Shown one piece after another: positions 22,817-30,304 of a DNA stretch of 31,707 nucleotides. Every line of letters starts with the position of its first letter. Positions within the stretch are counted from its first letter, which is position 1. Where the stretch lies: positions 1-31,707 of the forward strand of contig JAVBSC010000090.1 in assembly GCA_031547305.1 (NCBI GenBank), read 5' to 3'. The position numbers and the translations under genes were made by a program. This stretch comes from JAVBSC01 sp031547305 (GTDB taxonomy: Bacteria > Desulfobacterota > Desulfovibrionia > Desulfovibrionales > Desulfovibrionaceae). The notes beneath the pieces were generated by a model that was not told the origin of the DNA, ran no database searches, and was given only the letters and a program-made list of their open reading frames with translations.

Positions 22817-23392
22817 GTCTCTACCTCTATTTAAAAATGGATGAACGTAACCGCCAAAAACAGCCGCGCATCAGGGCCTGCCGACACTACAGGATTTTGG
22901 GCGTCCGCTGGGGAGGAGCACGGACTTTATCCGCCGCTGGCGACAGGCTTAAAGTCAACATGCCCTCAAGACTAGGCCAGACAGCCAAAAGACTCGGATC
23001 AACAACCCCTAAATCCCGCTGGCGTGAATCAATCGGAGCAAGCCCCGTGACCGCGCTGGCGGGTTCAATTGCCCGAGCCGCGAAGCGGTCCGGTCCGGAT
23101 GCGTTGGCGCTCCGGCCCGGGCGCGCAAGCCCGGTTTGGGGAAGGGTAATTGCCTTGCCGGATAAAGTCAAAGCAAATTATAAAAGACACGAGTTTGTAG
23201 AATAATTGTTTATTTTTTGCGCCAAAAATGACAAGCATCCACCCGGCTGCCCCAGGCGGCCGTATTTTCGATCAACGGCCCGGAAGCCGGCAAGGGGGCG
23301 ACGCGGAAGAGGACTACGGCGGTATGAAGGCGTATTGAGCCCCGAATGCGTAATTTTTTGGCAACCGTTCACTGGAGCGGGCTAATCACGCT
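22817..23392. other. 576-bp intergenic region upstream of hndA, no supported gene
   Basis: It contains many short inverted repeats, for example CCGGGC 23117-23122 with GCCCGG 23129-23134, CGGA-CTTTA-TCCG near 22920, and CCGC-GAA-GCGG near 23085. CGCTGGCG occurs three times between 22930 and 23065. Open frames on either strand (longest 22837-23205 plus) show no family resemblance and lack a convincing start. The half next to the MFS gene is less GC-rich around 23175-23220. The promoter of the hydrogenase operon and possibly a small RNA could lie here. Confidence 0.5.
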
Positions 23393-23405
23393 TTAGTGAA
23401 CGGTT
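23363..23405. terminator. Hairpin at the end of the Fsr-type MFS gene
   Basis: AACCGTTCACT (23363-23373) pairs perfectly with 23395-23405 over 11 bp. The inner part can extend with further pairs. It overlaps the MFS stop codon. On the minus strand no T run follows, while TTTT follows on the plus strand, so its strength and direction are uncertain. Confidence 0.4.
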
Positions 23406-24607
23406 TTACGTTCCTTATCCAACTGCTTTAGGTCGGGCAAAAAGATTGCGAGCAGTCCCAGAAGGGGCAGGAACGCGCAGACCGAGTAGACAAAGTCGAT
23501 GCCGTAGGCGTCCGCAAGCCTGCCGAGCACCGCCGCGCCTATGCCGCCCATGCCGAAAGAAAGCCCGAAGAACAGCCCGGCCACTGTGCCCACTCTGCCA
23601 GGCAAGAGTTCCTGTGCGAAGACCACGATGGCCGAAAAAGCCGAGGCCAGGATAAGGCCGATGATGAAAATAAGGATGCTGGTCCAGAAGAGGTTGACGT
23701 GCGGCAGGATAAGGGTGAACGGGCTCACCCCGAGTATGGATACCCATATGACCAGTTTGCGGCCCACGCGGTCGCCCACCGGCCCGCCGACAATGGTGCC
23801 AAGGGCCACGGCAAAGAGGAACAGAAACAGGTGGATCTGTCCGGATTGCGTGGAAAGTCCGAATTTATGCTGGAGATAAAAGATAAAGTAGCTGTTGATG
23901 CTGGCCAGGTAAAAATATTTGGAAAAAACCAGCAGCAAAAGCACCACCAGCGCGCGCCTCACCAGGGAATCGGGATATGGGGATCTTGCCGCCGCGCGTT
24001 TGGCCGCGCTTTGCCGCAATTGCGCCTTGGCCCATTTGCCTATGCGGAGCAAAACGACAATAGCCGCCAGAGGGACCATGGCAAACCAGGCCAGGCTGCC
24101 TTGCCCGTAAGGCATGACCAGGGCCATGCCCAGAAGCGGCCCCAGGGAGGAGCCCATGTTGCCGCCGACCTGAAACAGCGACTGGGCGAGGCCGTAGCGC
24201 CCGCCGGAAGCCATGCGCGCCACGCGCGAGGATTCCGGGTGAAACACCGAGGACCCTGTTCCCACCATGGCGGCAGCCAGAAGCAGCAGGTGATACGTGT
24301 TCGCCACGGACATCAGCAGCAGGCCGCACAGGGTGAAACTCATCCCCACCGGCAGTGAATAGGGCTTGGGGTGCCGGTCCGTGTAGTAGCCGATAAAGGG
24401 CTGCAGTAAAGAGGCGGTAATCTGGTAGGTCAGCGTAATCAGGCCGATTTGCAGAAAATTCAGGGAAAAAGTGGTTTTGAAAAGCGGATAGATGGAAAGA
24501 ATCAGCGACTGCGTGGTGTCATTGAGAAGGTGGGAGAGGCTGATCACCCCCAACACTTTAGCCCGCGGACGATCCGGCAGATCCGGCATCGTGGATATCG
24601 TTTGCAT
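23393..24607 (-). CDS. MFS exporter, fosmidomycin-resistance (Fsr) type
   Basis: This protein of about 404 residues has 12 predicted membrane segments. The opening SLSHLLNDTTQSLILSIYPLFK is the hallmark of the Fsr subfamily, proton-driven drug exporters. Other family marks are TASLLQPFIGYYTDRHPKPYSLPVGM after helix 2 and GTGSSVFHPESSRVARMASGGRYGLAQSLFQVGGN in helices 4-5. A central cytoplasmic loop (KWAKAQLRQSAAKRAAAR) separates the halves. ATG 24607 is preferred over the longer frame that opens at a TTG (24652), although neither has a strong ribosome site. It is downstream of, and co-directional with, a diguanylate cyclase but separated from it by a strong terminator, so it is probably its own unit. 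Natural substrate unknown. Confidence 0.85.
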   Translation of the reverse strand: MQTISTMPDLPDRPRAKVLGVISLSHLLNDTTQSLILSIYPLFKTTFSLNFLQIGLITLTYQITASLLQPFIGYYTDRHPKPYSLPVGMSFTLCGLLLMSVANTYHLLLLAAAMVGTGSSVFHPESSRVARMASGGRYGLAQSLFQVGGNMGSSLGPLLGMALVMPYGQGSLAWFAMVPLAAIVVLLRIGKWAKAQLRQSAAKRAAARSPYPDSLVRRALVVLLLLVFSKYFYLASINSYFIFYLQHKFGLSTQSGQIHLFLFLFAVALGTIVGGPVGDRVGRKLVIWVSILGVSPFTLILPHVNLFWTSILIFIIGLILASAFSAIVVFAQELLPGRVGTVAGLFFGLSFGMGGIGAAVLGRLADAYGIDFVYSVCAFLPLLGLLAIFLPDLKQLDKERKTVH

Positions 24608-24785
24608 GGGATGGCTCTGTGGTCCTTCGATAATCCGGCTCGGAAGCGGCAATATGTATTATGCGATTCGGAACCGTAAAAAATAGCCGCGAGAAACAGC
24701 TTCGGGTGGAACATAGGACCATGTCCTGGCTTGGTCAAGGGGCGGAGCCGGGCGCGGAGCGCCAACGGATTGCCCATTCGGCGCC

Positions 24786-24833
24786 AAAACGCAATGCGCC
24801 GCGTCTTTCCGAAGCCGCGGCGCATTGCGTTTT
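24786..24833 (-). terminator. Strong hairpin terminator after the second diguanylate cyclase gene
   Basis: An 18-bp perfect inverted repeat (AAAACGCAATGCGCCGCG at 24786-24803, complement at 24816-24833) has a 12-nt loop. It begins 15 bases beyond the stop codon of the minus-strand gene and ends in four T on that strand (also on the other). It could work in both directions. Confidence 0.75.
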
Positions 24834-24848
24834 AATTATAAAAGAAAA

Positions 24849-26330
24849 TTATCCGAAGGCGGCAATTTTTTCATTCCGCTCGCCGGCAATGCGCACGCGG
24901 TTGCGGCCGGCGGCCTTTGCCGCGTACAAGGCGGTATCCGCCAGGGTGAGCAGCTCGCAGCCGTCCTTGCAGGTCAGATCCACGCTTCCCGCCAGGCCAA
25001 GGCTCATGGTCTGATGCAGGGCCACACCGCCTATGTTGAATGTCTGGGCGGCAATGCTCCGGCGCAGGCGCTCGGCCGTGAGTCTGGCGCTTTCCGGGCT
25101 GGCCTGGGGCAGCAGGATTACGAATTCTTCCCCGCCGTAGCGGGCGCAATAGTCAGATGCGCGCAAAGAGCCTTTGATTATTTCGGCCGTGCGCCTGAGC
25201 ACTTCATCGCCCGCGCAATGCCCGTAATTGTCGTTGACCTGCTTGAAGTGGTCCAAATCGGCCAAAATCATGCAGAACGGCGTATTGTAGCGGGTATGCT
25301 TGTCCATTTCGGACTTCAGGCGTTCTTCAAAATGCCGGCGGTTGTGCAGGCCGGTCAGCCCGTCGTATTCAGCGTGCAGGCTGGCCTGGCTGAAGAGTCC
25401 GGCATTGTGCAGAGTCAGAGCCAGGTGCCGTGCGGCGGAATCCAGGGCCAAAGCCTGATCCCGGCCCAGGCTGCGCTCCAGGTCGGTAAGCAGCAGGACC
25501 ACGCCAAGCGTGTTGCCGGCCACCCGCAGAGGCAGGGTAATGATGTGCCCGTCATCCGGTCCGGCCCTGCGCCAGGATTTGTCTTGATCCGTGAGGATCA
25601 AGCGCTCCAGGCGCGCTTGTCCGGCGGGCGCCTTCAGTTCGGCGCCGGCTTTTTCCAGCAGCAGATTCCGCCAGAGTTCGGCGCTGGAAGCATCTTCCGG
25701 CGTGGATACGAATACCCGGGCGGTCGTTTCTCCGCGTTCGCCATGCTCCCAGAGCGCCGCGTGCAGGGCGCGCACGGGGAAGAGAAGCTTGAATCCGGAA
25801 AAAGCGCTTTGCAAAATATCTTCGTACTGGAGGTTCTGGGTGGTATTGGTCAGGAAATTGACCAGGAAACTCAAAATTTCGTTTTTGCGCTCCAGGAGCT
25901 CGCGCTCCAGCAAAATTTCCTTGGTCATGCACAGCACGTCGTCATGCACCGCGAAAATGCCGGCCGCCTTGGCCAGGCGTCCGGCCAGGGCTTTGTTGCT
26001 CAGCGGCGGGCGCAAAACGTCCGCGTCATCGGCATCCAGAGCTTCTTCCAGATCTTCCAGGCTGTAACCTTTATCAAGGACTATGGTCATGGGCAGGCTG
26101 CGGACGCTTTTTTGCTCCGCATCCGGCAATTGGCGCAAAGCGCGGTTGGCGGCCGGAGAAAGAAAGACCATGGCCGTGCGCCCCTGTTCCAGCGCGGGCA
26201 AGGAAGGCGCCTGTTCCCCGGTCAGGCTGTCAAGCCGGTACTTGCCCCGGCAAAAGGAGCGGATTTGGGATTCCTGGTCCACGGGAAGCCCCCAGGCCAG
26301 AATTTCCTGCTCTTTGCTGCGTCTTGCCAC
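24849..26330 (-). CDS. Diguanylate cyclase with GAF-like sensor and GGDEF domain
   Basis: This 493-residue soluble protein probably makes cyclic di-GMP in response to a signal. The N-terminal ~120 residues look like a degenerate receiver or Rossmann-like domain (TAMVFLSPAANRAL, MTIVLDKGYSLEDLEEALDADDADVLRPP), without a clear phospho-acceptor set. A GAF-like region (about 130-320) follows a helix with alternating ELLERELLERKNEIL heptads. The GGDEF domain (about 325-480) has DGLTGLHNRRHFEERL, GGEEF at 399-403 and an I-site RASD at 390-393, so catalysis and product inhibition should both work. Start is GTG 26330, supported by GGAGG six bases upstream. No partner gene is adjacent. Confidence 0.88.
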   Translation of the reverse strand: MARRSKEQEILAWGLPVDQESQIRSFCRGKYRLDSLTGEQAPSLPALEQGRTAMVFLSPAANRALRQLPDAEQKSVRSLPMTIVLDKGYSLEDLEEALDADDADVLRPPLSNKALAGRLAKAAGIFAVHDDVLCMTKEILLERELLERKNEILSFLVNFLTNTTQNLQYEDILQSAFSGFKLLFPVRALHAALWEHGERGETTARVFVSTPEDASSAELWRNLLLEKAGAELKAPAGQARLERLILTDQDKSWRRAGPDDGHIITLPLRVAGNTLGVVLLLTDLERSLGRDQALALDSAARHLALTLHNAGLFSQASLHAEYDGLTGLHNRRHFEERLKSEMDKHTRYNTPFCMILADLDHFKQVNDNYGHCAGDEVLRRTAEIIKGSLRASDYCARYGGEEFVILLPQASPESARLTAERLRRSIAAQTFNIGGVALHQTMSLGLAGSVDLTCKDGCELLTLADTALYAAKAAGRNRVRIAGERNEKIAAFG

Positions 26331-26732
26331 TTTCTCCCTCCACTGAAACGACTAACTTTATAAAATGTCCGCTTCGGCGAGCAAAGCTCTCCTCAGATTG
26401 ACGACGAACACCGCTAGGCCGGGGTTTGTAAAGGCACGCCCGCTCCGGCGCTTGCGGCGGCAATGAATGCCGCCCGCGCCCAGGTGGGATGATGATTTGA
26501 AGACAAATCCCCGTGAGCGTTTCAAGTGTGAAATGCTCCAGGCGCGATTCTCAAATTTTTATGCAAATACTGATCCTTAAATTGTTTTTTATTTGTAATT
26601 CAGTTTGTTATATAATGTGGAGCGGGCAAGTGTGGGAATTTTTTGACACCCCGTGATTTATCCAGCGCGCCTCTTGCATCTTGATTAGATTAATCGCATA
26701 GTATACCCTGTATTTGTAGCAAAGGAGCCATT
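26331..26732. promoter_or_regulatory. 402-bp divergent region: repeat copy B and promoter of the XRE-cupin operon
   Basis: No gene is supported here. The part near the cyclase gene carries repeat copy B. The right part (26541-26732) is AT-rich with a perfect TATAAT at 26611-26616 pointing right, but a poor -35. Closer to the gene, GATTA-GAT-TAATC (26683-26695) is a small palindrome that could bind the XRE-cupin regulator. AAAGGAG precedes ATG 26733. Confidence 0.5.
26391..26504 (-). repeat. Dispersed intergenic repeat, copy B (inverted)
   Basis: The reverse complement of this 114-bp segment aligns with 18526-18644. The shared core is nearly identical over about 50 bp with one single-base gap. 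In this copy GGCGGC-ATTCATT-GCCGCC is a perfect 6-bp stem, so the stem is kept, and improved, relative to copy A. It lies between divergent genes. Confidence 0.8.
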
Positions 26733-27296
26733 ATGGAATTTCGTGACGTTCCGCCGTATAAGGAAATAGCCCCCAGGTTGGTCGGGCTGCGAGAATCTCT
26801 GGGTCTTTCCCAGGCGGATCTGGCCGCTAAGGTCGGAGCCGGCGAGGAACTTGTGGCTTTGTACGAAAGCGGCACCCAGGAGATTCCTGTGAGTTTCCTT
26901 ATGGACACTGCGCACGCCTGTGGAGTGGATCTTACTTCGCTGCTTTCCGGCCGCCAGGCGCATTTGTCCGGCTACACCATCGTGCCCAAGGGGCAGGGGC
27001 TGTCCGTGCAGAGGCGCAAGGATTATGACTACTGGAACCTGGCCCACAACTTCGCCGGCCGGCGCATGGAGCCTTTTTTGGTGCGCGTGCCGCCCAAGGA
27101 GCGGGAGCAGGTCACCTTTACCTCCCACAAGGGACAGGAATTCATCTATATGCTGGAGGGACGCCTGGAACTGCATCTGGACGACAAAATCAAAGTGCTG
27201 GAAGCGGGCGACAGCGCCTACTACAGCTCCCGCATTCCCCACGCCCTGCGCGGCCTTGACGGGGCCGACGCCTTATTTCTGGCCGTGATTATTTAG
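26733..27296 (+). CDS. XRE-family regulator with C-terminal cupin domain
   Basis: This 187-residue regulator has an XRE helix-turn-helix at about residues 14-68 (IAPRLVGLRESLGLSQADLAAKVGAGEELVALYESG) and a cupin_2 barrel at about 117-185 (TFTSHKGQEFIYMLEGRLELHLDD, with H132, E136 and H170 as candidate ligands of a metal or small molecule). Such proteins often sense an acid or CoA ester and control the gene next to them. A good ribosome site AAAGGAG precedes ATG 26733. It is followed on the same strand by an acyl-CoA synthetase gene 136 bp away, with two strong hairpins in between, so local control of that gene is likely. Confidence 0.9.
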   Translation: MEFRDVPPYKEIAPRLVGLRESLGLSQADLAAKVGAGEELVALYESGTQEIPVSFLMDTAHACGVDLTSLLSGRQAHLSGYTIVPKGQGLSVQRRKDYDYWNLAHNFAGRRMEPFLVRVPPKEREQVTFTSHKGQEFIYMLEGRLELHLDDKIKVLEAGDSAYYSSRIPHALRGLDGADALFLAVII

Positions 27297-27379
27297 GGTG
27301 CGCGGACCGGCCCAGCGCCGGCCTGCGCGCCCGGAACCCGCCCTAATCCGCCTTGCGGCCGCCATGGTTCCGCAAGGCG
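27297..27379 (+). promoter_or_regulatory. Two tandem hairpins between the regulator and acyl-CoA synthetase genes
   Basis: Hairpin 1 pairs 27297-27311 with 27317-27331: 15 positions, two G-U pairs and one mismatch, directly after the regulator stop. Hairpin 2 pairs CGCCTTGCGG (27349-27358) perfectly with 27370-27379. Neither is followed by a T run, so they look like mRNA processing, stabilising or attenuating structures rather than a plain terminator. Confidence 0.6.
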
Positions 27380-27432
27380 CGGCCAATGGTTTTGCCGTAG
27401 TGTCACCATCAGTCAGCGCATCGGGATACGCC

Positions 27433-29118
27433 ATGAAAAAATTGTCTTTTTCCAGCTACGAGGGATTTAGCCGGGATTTTAAAGTCGATCTGCCATCCGG
27501 TTATAACGTGGGATTTGATCTTCTGGGCCGCATAGCGCGGGAAGATCCGGAGCGCCTGTGCATCCGTCACGTTAACGATGCCTTTGAGCGCCGGGACGTC
27601 ACTTTTAAAGAATTGGATCAGGCCGCCTGCCGGGTGGCCAACGCGCTCAAGAACCTGGGCATCGGCAAGGGCGACCGGGTTTTGCTCATTTTGTACCGCC
27701 GCCTGGAGTGGTGGGAAAGCCTGCTCGGCCTGCACAAGCTCGGCGCGGTAGCTATCCCCGCCCCGGCCCAGCTTACCCCGCACGATATTGAATTCCGTCT
27801 GAACAAGGCCGGGGCCAAAGCGCTGATTGTGGATTCCAGCCTGGTCAGCCGTGTTGACGAGGTGGCGGAGCAGTGCCCGGACCTGAAGCTGAAGGTGGTT
27901 GTGGGCGCGCCGAGCCTGCCGGCCGGCTGGAAGGATTACGTCAAAATCACCCAGGCGGCCGACGCGGAATTCCCCCGGCCCGCCGGCGCGGCCCTGGCCT
28001 GCGATACGGACCCCCTGCTGATCTTCTTTTCTTCCGGCACTACCGGCCTGCCCACAATGGTGGAGCACACCCATTACTACCCCCTGGGGCATTTATTTAC
28101 CGGCATGTACTGGCATGATCTGGAGCCCGGCGACATGCACCTTACCGTGGCGGACACCGGCTGGGGCAAGGCGGTCTGGGGCAAGAGCTACGGGCAGTGG
28201 ATGGCCGGCGCCGCGGTTTTTGCCTACGATTTTCGCGGCAAATTCGACCCGGCCGCTCTGCTCAAGGTTATTGCCGAGCACGGGGTGACTTCTTTTTGCG
28301 GCCCGCCCACGGTTTACCGTTTTCTGGTGCGCGAGGAACTGGACGGCTACAATCTTTCCTCCCTGCGCCACTGCACCACGGCTGGCGAACTGCTCAACGA
28401 GAGCGTTTTTCACGATTGGAAGGCGGCCACAGGCCTGAATATTTACGAAGGCTACGGCCAGACGGAAACCACCCTGCAAATCGCCACCCTGCCGTTTATG
28501 GAGCCGAAGCCGGGCTCCATAGGCCGGCCCGTACCGGGCTGGGAAGTGGAACTGCTCCGCGAATCCGGCGAGCCCTGCCAGCCGGGCGAAGAGGGCGAAA
28601 TCTGCGTGCGCGTTGCGGAAAACCGCCATCCAGCCCTGTTTACCTGCTACGTGGGGGAAGAGGAGCGCACGGCCAAGGTGCTGCACGACGGCTGGTACCA
28701 TACCGGGGACAAGGCCTGGGTGGACGAGGACGGGTATTTCTGGTTCCTGGGCCGGGTGGACGACCTGATCAAAAGCTCCGGCTACCGCATCGGGCCGTTT
28801 GAGGTGGAAAGCGCCCTGGTGGCCCACCCGGCCGTGGTGGAGGCGGCCGTGACCGGTGTGCCGGACCCGGTGCGCGGCCAGATCGTCAAAGCCACCCTGG
28901 TTCTGGCTCCTGGTCATATGGCCGGGGAAGAGCTTACCCGCGAGCTGCAGGAACACGTCAAAAAGGTGACCGCGCCCTACAAATACCCCAGGGTGGTGGA
29001 TTACGTGGCGGAATTGCCCAAAACCATCAGCGGCAAGATCCGCCGCTCCGCCATTCGGGAAGCGGACGCGCTGGAGCAGGGCGAAGAGCGGGAACATGGC
29101 CGGGGCGCATCAGCCTGA
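27433..29118 (+). CDS. AMP-forming acyl-CoA synthetase (medium-chain/acetyl-CoA synthetase-like)
   Basis: This 561-residue adenylating enzyme activates a carboxylic acid to its acyl-CoA. The phosphate loop is SSGTTGLPTM (200-209), where the usual lysine after proline is threonine (T208). Further motifs are EGYGQTETT (adenine/acyl pocket), YHTGDKAWVDEDGYFWFLGR, RVDDLIKSSGYRIGPFEVESAL (hinge and C-terminal domain) and catalytic K535 in ISGKIRR. The overall pattern is closest to the ACSM-type medium-chain or aromatic acyl-CoA synthetases, but the acid cannot be deduced. ATG 27433 (MKKLSFSSYEGF) is preferred; longer in-frame openings to 27298 would run through the hairpins. Its end overlaps the next gene by 23 bases. 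Confidence 0.9.
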   Translation: MKKLSFSSYEGFSRDFKVDLPSGYNVGFDLLGRIAREDPERLCIRHVNDAFERRDVTFKELDQAACRVANALKNLGIGKGDRVLLILYRRLEWWESLLGLHKLGAVAIPAPAQLTPHDIEFRLNKAGAKALIVDSSLVSRVDEVAEQCPDLKLKVVVGAPSLPAGWKDYVKITQAADAEFPRPAGAALACDTDPLLIFFSSGTTGLPTMVEHTHYYPLGHLFTGMYWHDLEPGDMHLTVADTGWGKAVWGKSYGQWMAGAAVFAYDFRGKFDPAALLKVIAEHGVTSFCGPPTVYRFLVREELDGYNLSSLRHCTTAGELLNESVFHDWKAATGLNIYEGYGQTETTLQIATLPFMEPKPGSIGRPVPGWEVELLRESGEPCQPGEEGEICVRVAENRHPALFTCYVGEEERTAKVLHDGWYHTGDKAWVDEDGYFWFLGRVDDLIKSSGYRIGPFEVESALVAHPAVVEAAVTGVPDPVRGQIVKATLVLAPGHMAGEELTRELQEHVKKVTAPYKYPRVVDYVAELPKTISGKIRRSAIREADALEQGEEREHGRGASA

Positions 29119-30298
29119 CCGGCTGCTCCGCAGCCCTGAATTCGGCCCGCGCCTGCTGTTTTTCAGCGGCGGAACCGCTCTTAAAGGAGTGGCGCATGCG
29201 CTCACGGCCTATACGCATAACGCCGTGCACGTCATCACCACTTTTGACTCCGGCGGCAGTTCCGCTGTCTTGCGGCAGGCCTTTGACATGCCGGCTGTGG
29301 GGGACATCCGCTTTCGAATAATGGCCCTGGCGGACCAATCCGTTCCCGGCAATCAGGAAAGCTGTCGTTTTTTTTCGCACCGCCTGAGCCAGGAAGCGTC
29401 GCAAGCGGCCTTGTTGGAGGATTTGCGCAGCCTGGCCGAAGGTGAGCACGCGCTTTTGCGCGATCTCAACCCGGACGTGGCCGGGATTTTCAGCGAACAG
29501 CTGAGCTATTTCCGGCAAATCATGCCGCCGGATTTTGATTTGCGCGGCGCCGCCCTGGGAAACCTGCTGCTGGCGGCCGGCTACCTGCGCAACAACCGCC
29601 GTCTGGACACGTCCACCTTCCTGTTTTCCCGTCTGCTGGACGCCAAAGGTCTGGTGCGGCCAGTGCTCAGCCAGCCGGCCCATCTGGCCGTGCGCCTGGA
29701 ATCCGGTGAATACGTGGTCGGGCAGCACCGCTTTACCGGCAAAACCGCCGGGCTGGGACTTGAATCCCCCATTGCGGACATCTGGCTGGCGGATTCCCCG
29801 GATTTTGGCAGGCCCGTCTCCTTGAGTATAAGCCCTTCGCTGGCGGAACTCATCCGCACGGCGGATCTGATCTGCTACCCGCTGGGCAGTTTTTATTCCA
29901 GCGTGCTCTGCAATCTTTTGCCAGGCGGGGTGGGGCGGTCCGTGGCCGCCAATGGCGGCCCCAAAGTCTACCTGCCCAACCCCGGCCAGGATCCGGAGCA
30001 ACTCGGCCTGGATCTGGCCGGGCAGATCCGCCGCCTGGGCCAGACGCTGCTCTGTGGCGGGCCTTCCGGCACGCCGGTCAGCGCCGTGCTGAGCGGAATA
30101 CTTGTGGATTCGCGCTCAGGGCGCTACCAGGGCGGCATTCCGCATGACCTTCTGGCCGAACTGGGGCTGAAGCTTTACGATTGCCAGCTTATCACGGCCG
30201 GTGACGTGGCGGGACGGGAAGGGGATTCTTCCTGCCCCCAGGTGGACCCGGATCTGGTCTGCCGGGCTTTGCTGGACATTGCGGCCGGAAGACTGTGA
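29096..30298 (+). CDS. CofD/YvcK-like protein, GAK-system type
   Basis: This 400-residue protein belongs to the CofD/YvcK fold, whose best-known members are 2-phospho-lactate transferase (F420 synthesis) and the carbon-control protein YvcK/GlmR. The glycine motif is FSGGTALKG (23-31), followed by TTFDSGGSSAVLRQAFDMPAVGD (48-70), which matches the family's TDDGGSSG loop. A LLAAGYLRNNRRLDTSTFLFSRLL segment and PLGSFYSSVLCNLLP follow. The wording of these motifs is what I recall of CofD-like proteins of the 'GAK system' (with an ATP-grasp enzyme and HprK-related kinase), but no such partner lies in this window. It overlaps the acyl-CoA synthetase gene by 23 bases and lies 6 bp before an MFS gene. 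Biochemical role unknown. Confidence 0.75.
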   Translation: MAGAHQPDRLLRSPEFGPRLLFFSGGTALKGVAHALTAYTHNAVHVITTFDSGGSSAVLRQAFDMPAVGDIRFRIMALADQSVPGNQESCRFFSHRLSQEASQAALLEDLRSLAEGEHALLRDLNPDVAGIFSEQLSYFRQIMPPDFDLRGAALGNLLLAAGYLRNNRRLDTSTFLFSRLLDAKGLVRPVLSQPAHLAVRLESGEYVVGQHRFTGKTAGLGLESPIADIWLADSPDFGRPVSLSISPSLAELIRTADLICYPLGSFYSSVLCNLLPGGVGRSVAANGGPKVYLPNPGQDPEQLGLDLAGQIRRLGQTLLCGGPSGTPVSAVLSGILVDSRSGRYQGGIPHDLLAELGLKLYDCQLITAGDVAGREGDSSCPQVDPDLVCRALLDIAAGRL

Positions 30299-30304
30299 AC
30301 GGGT

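Noticed and set aside
23050..23085. tRNA-like T-arm (GGGTTCAATTGCCC)
   Set aside because: The stem does not close as a 5-bp T-arm with a 7-base loop, and no acceptor, anticodon or D arm can be placed around it.
22837..23205. Possible 122-residue gene upstream of hndA
   Set aside because: No ribosome site, an Arg/Ala-rich translation typical of non-coding GC-rich DNA, open frames on both strands, and no family resemblance.
24825..26363. Long plus-strand open frame (512 codons) opposite the second diguanylate cyclase
   Set aside because: Shadow frame; the minus strand carries GGEEF and a good ribosome site.
27298..27432. Longer N-terminus for the acyl-CoA synthetase
   Set aside because: The extension is Pro/Ala/Arg-rich, lacks a ribosome site and overlaps two hairpins; MKKLSFSSYEGF at 27433 is a more natural start.
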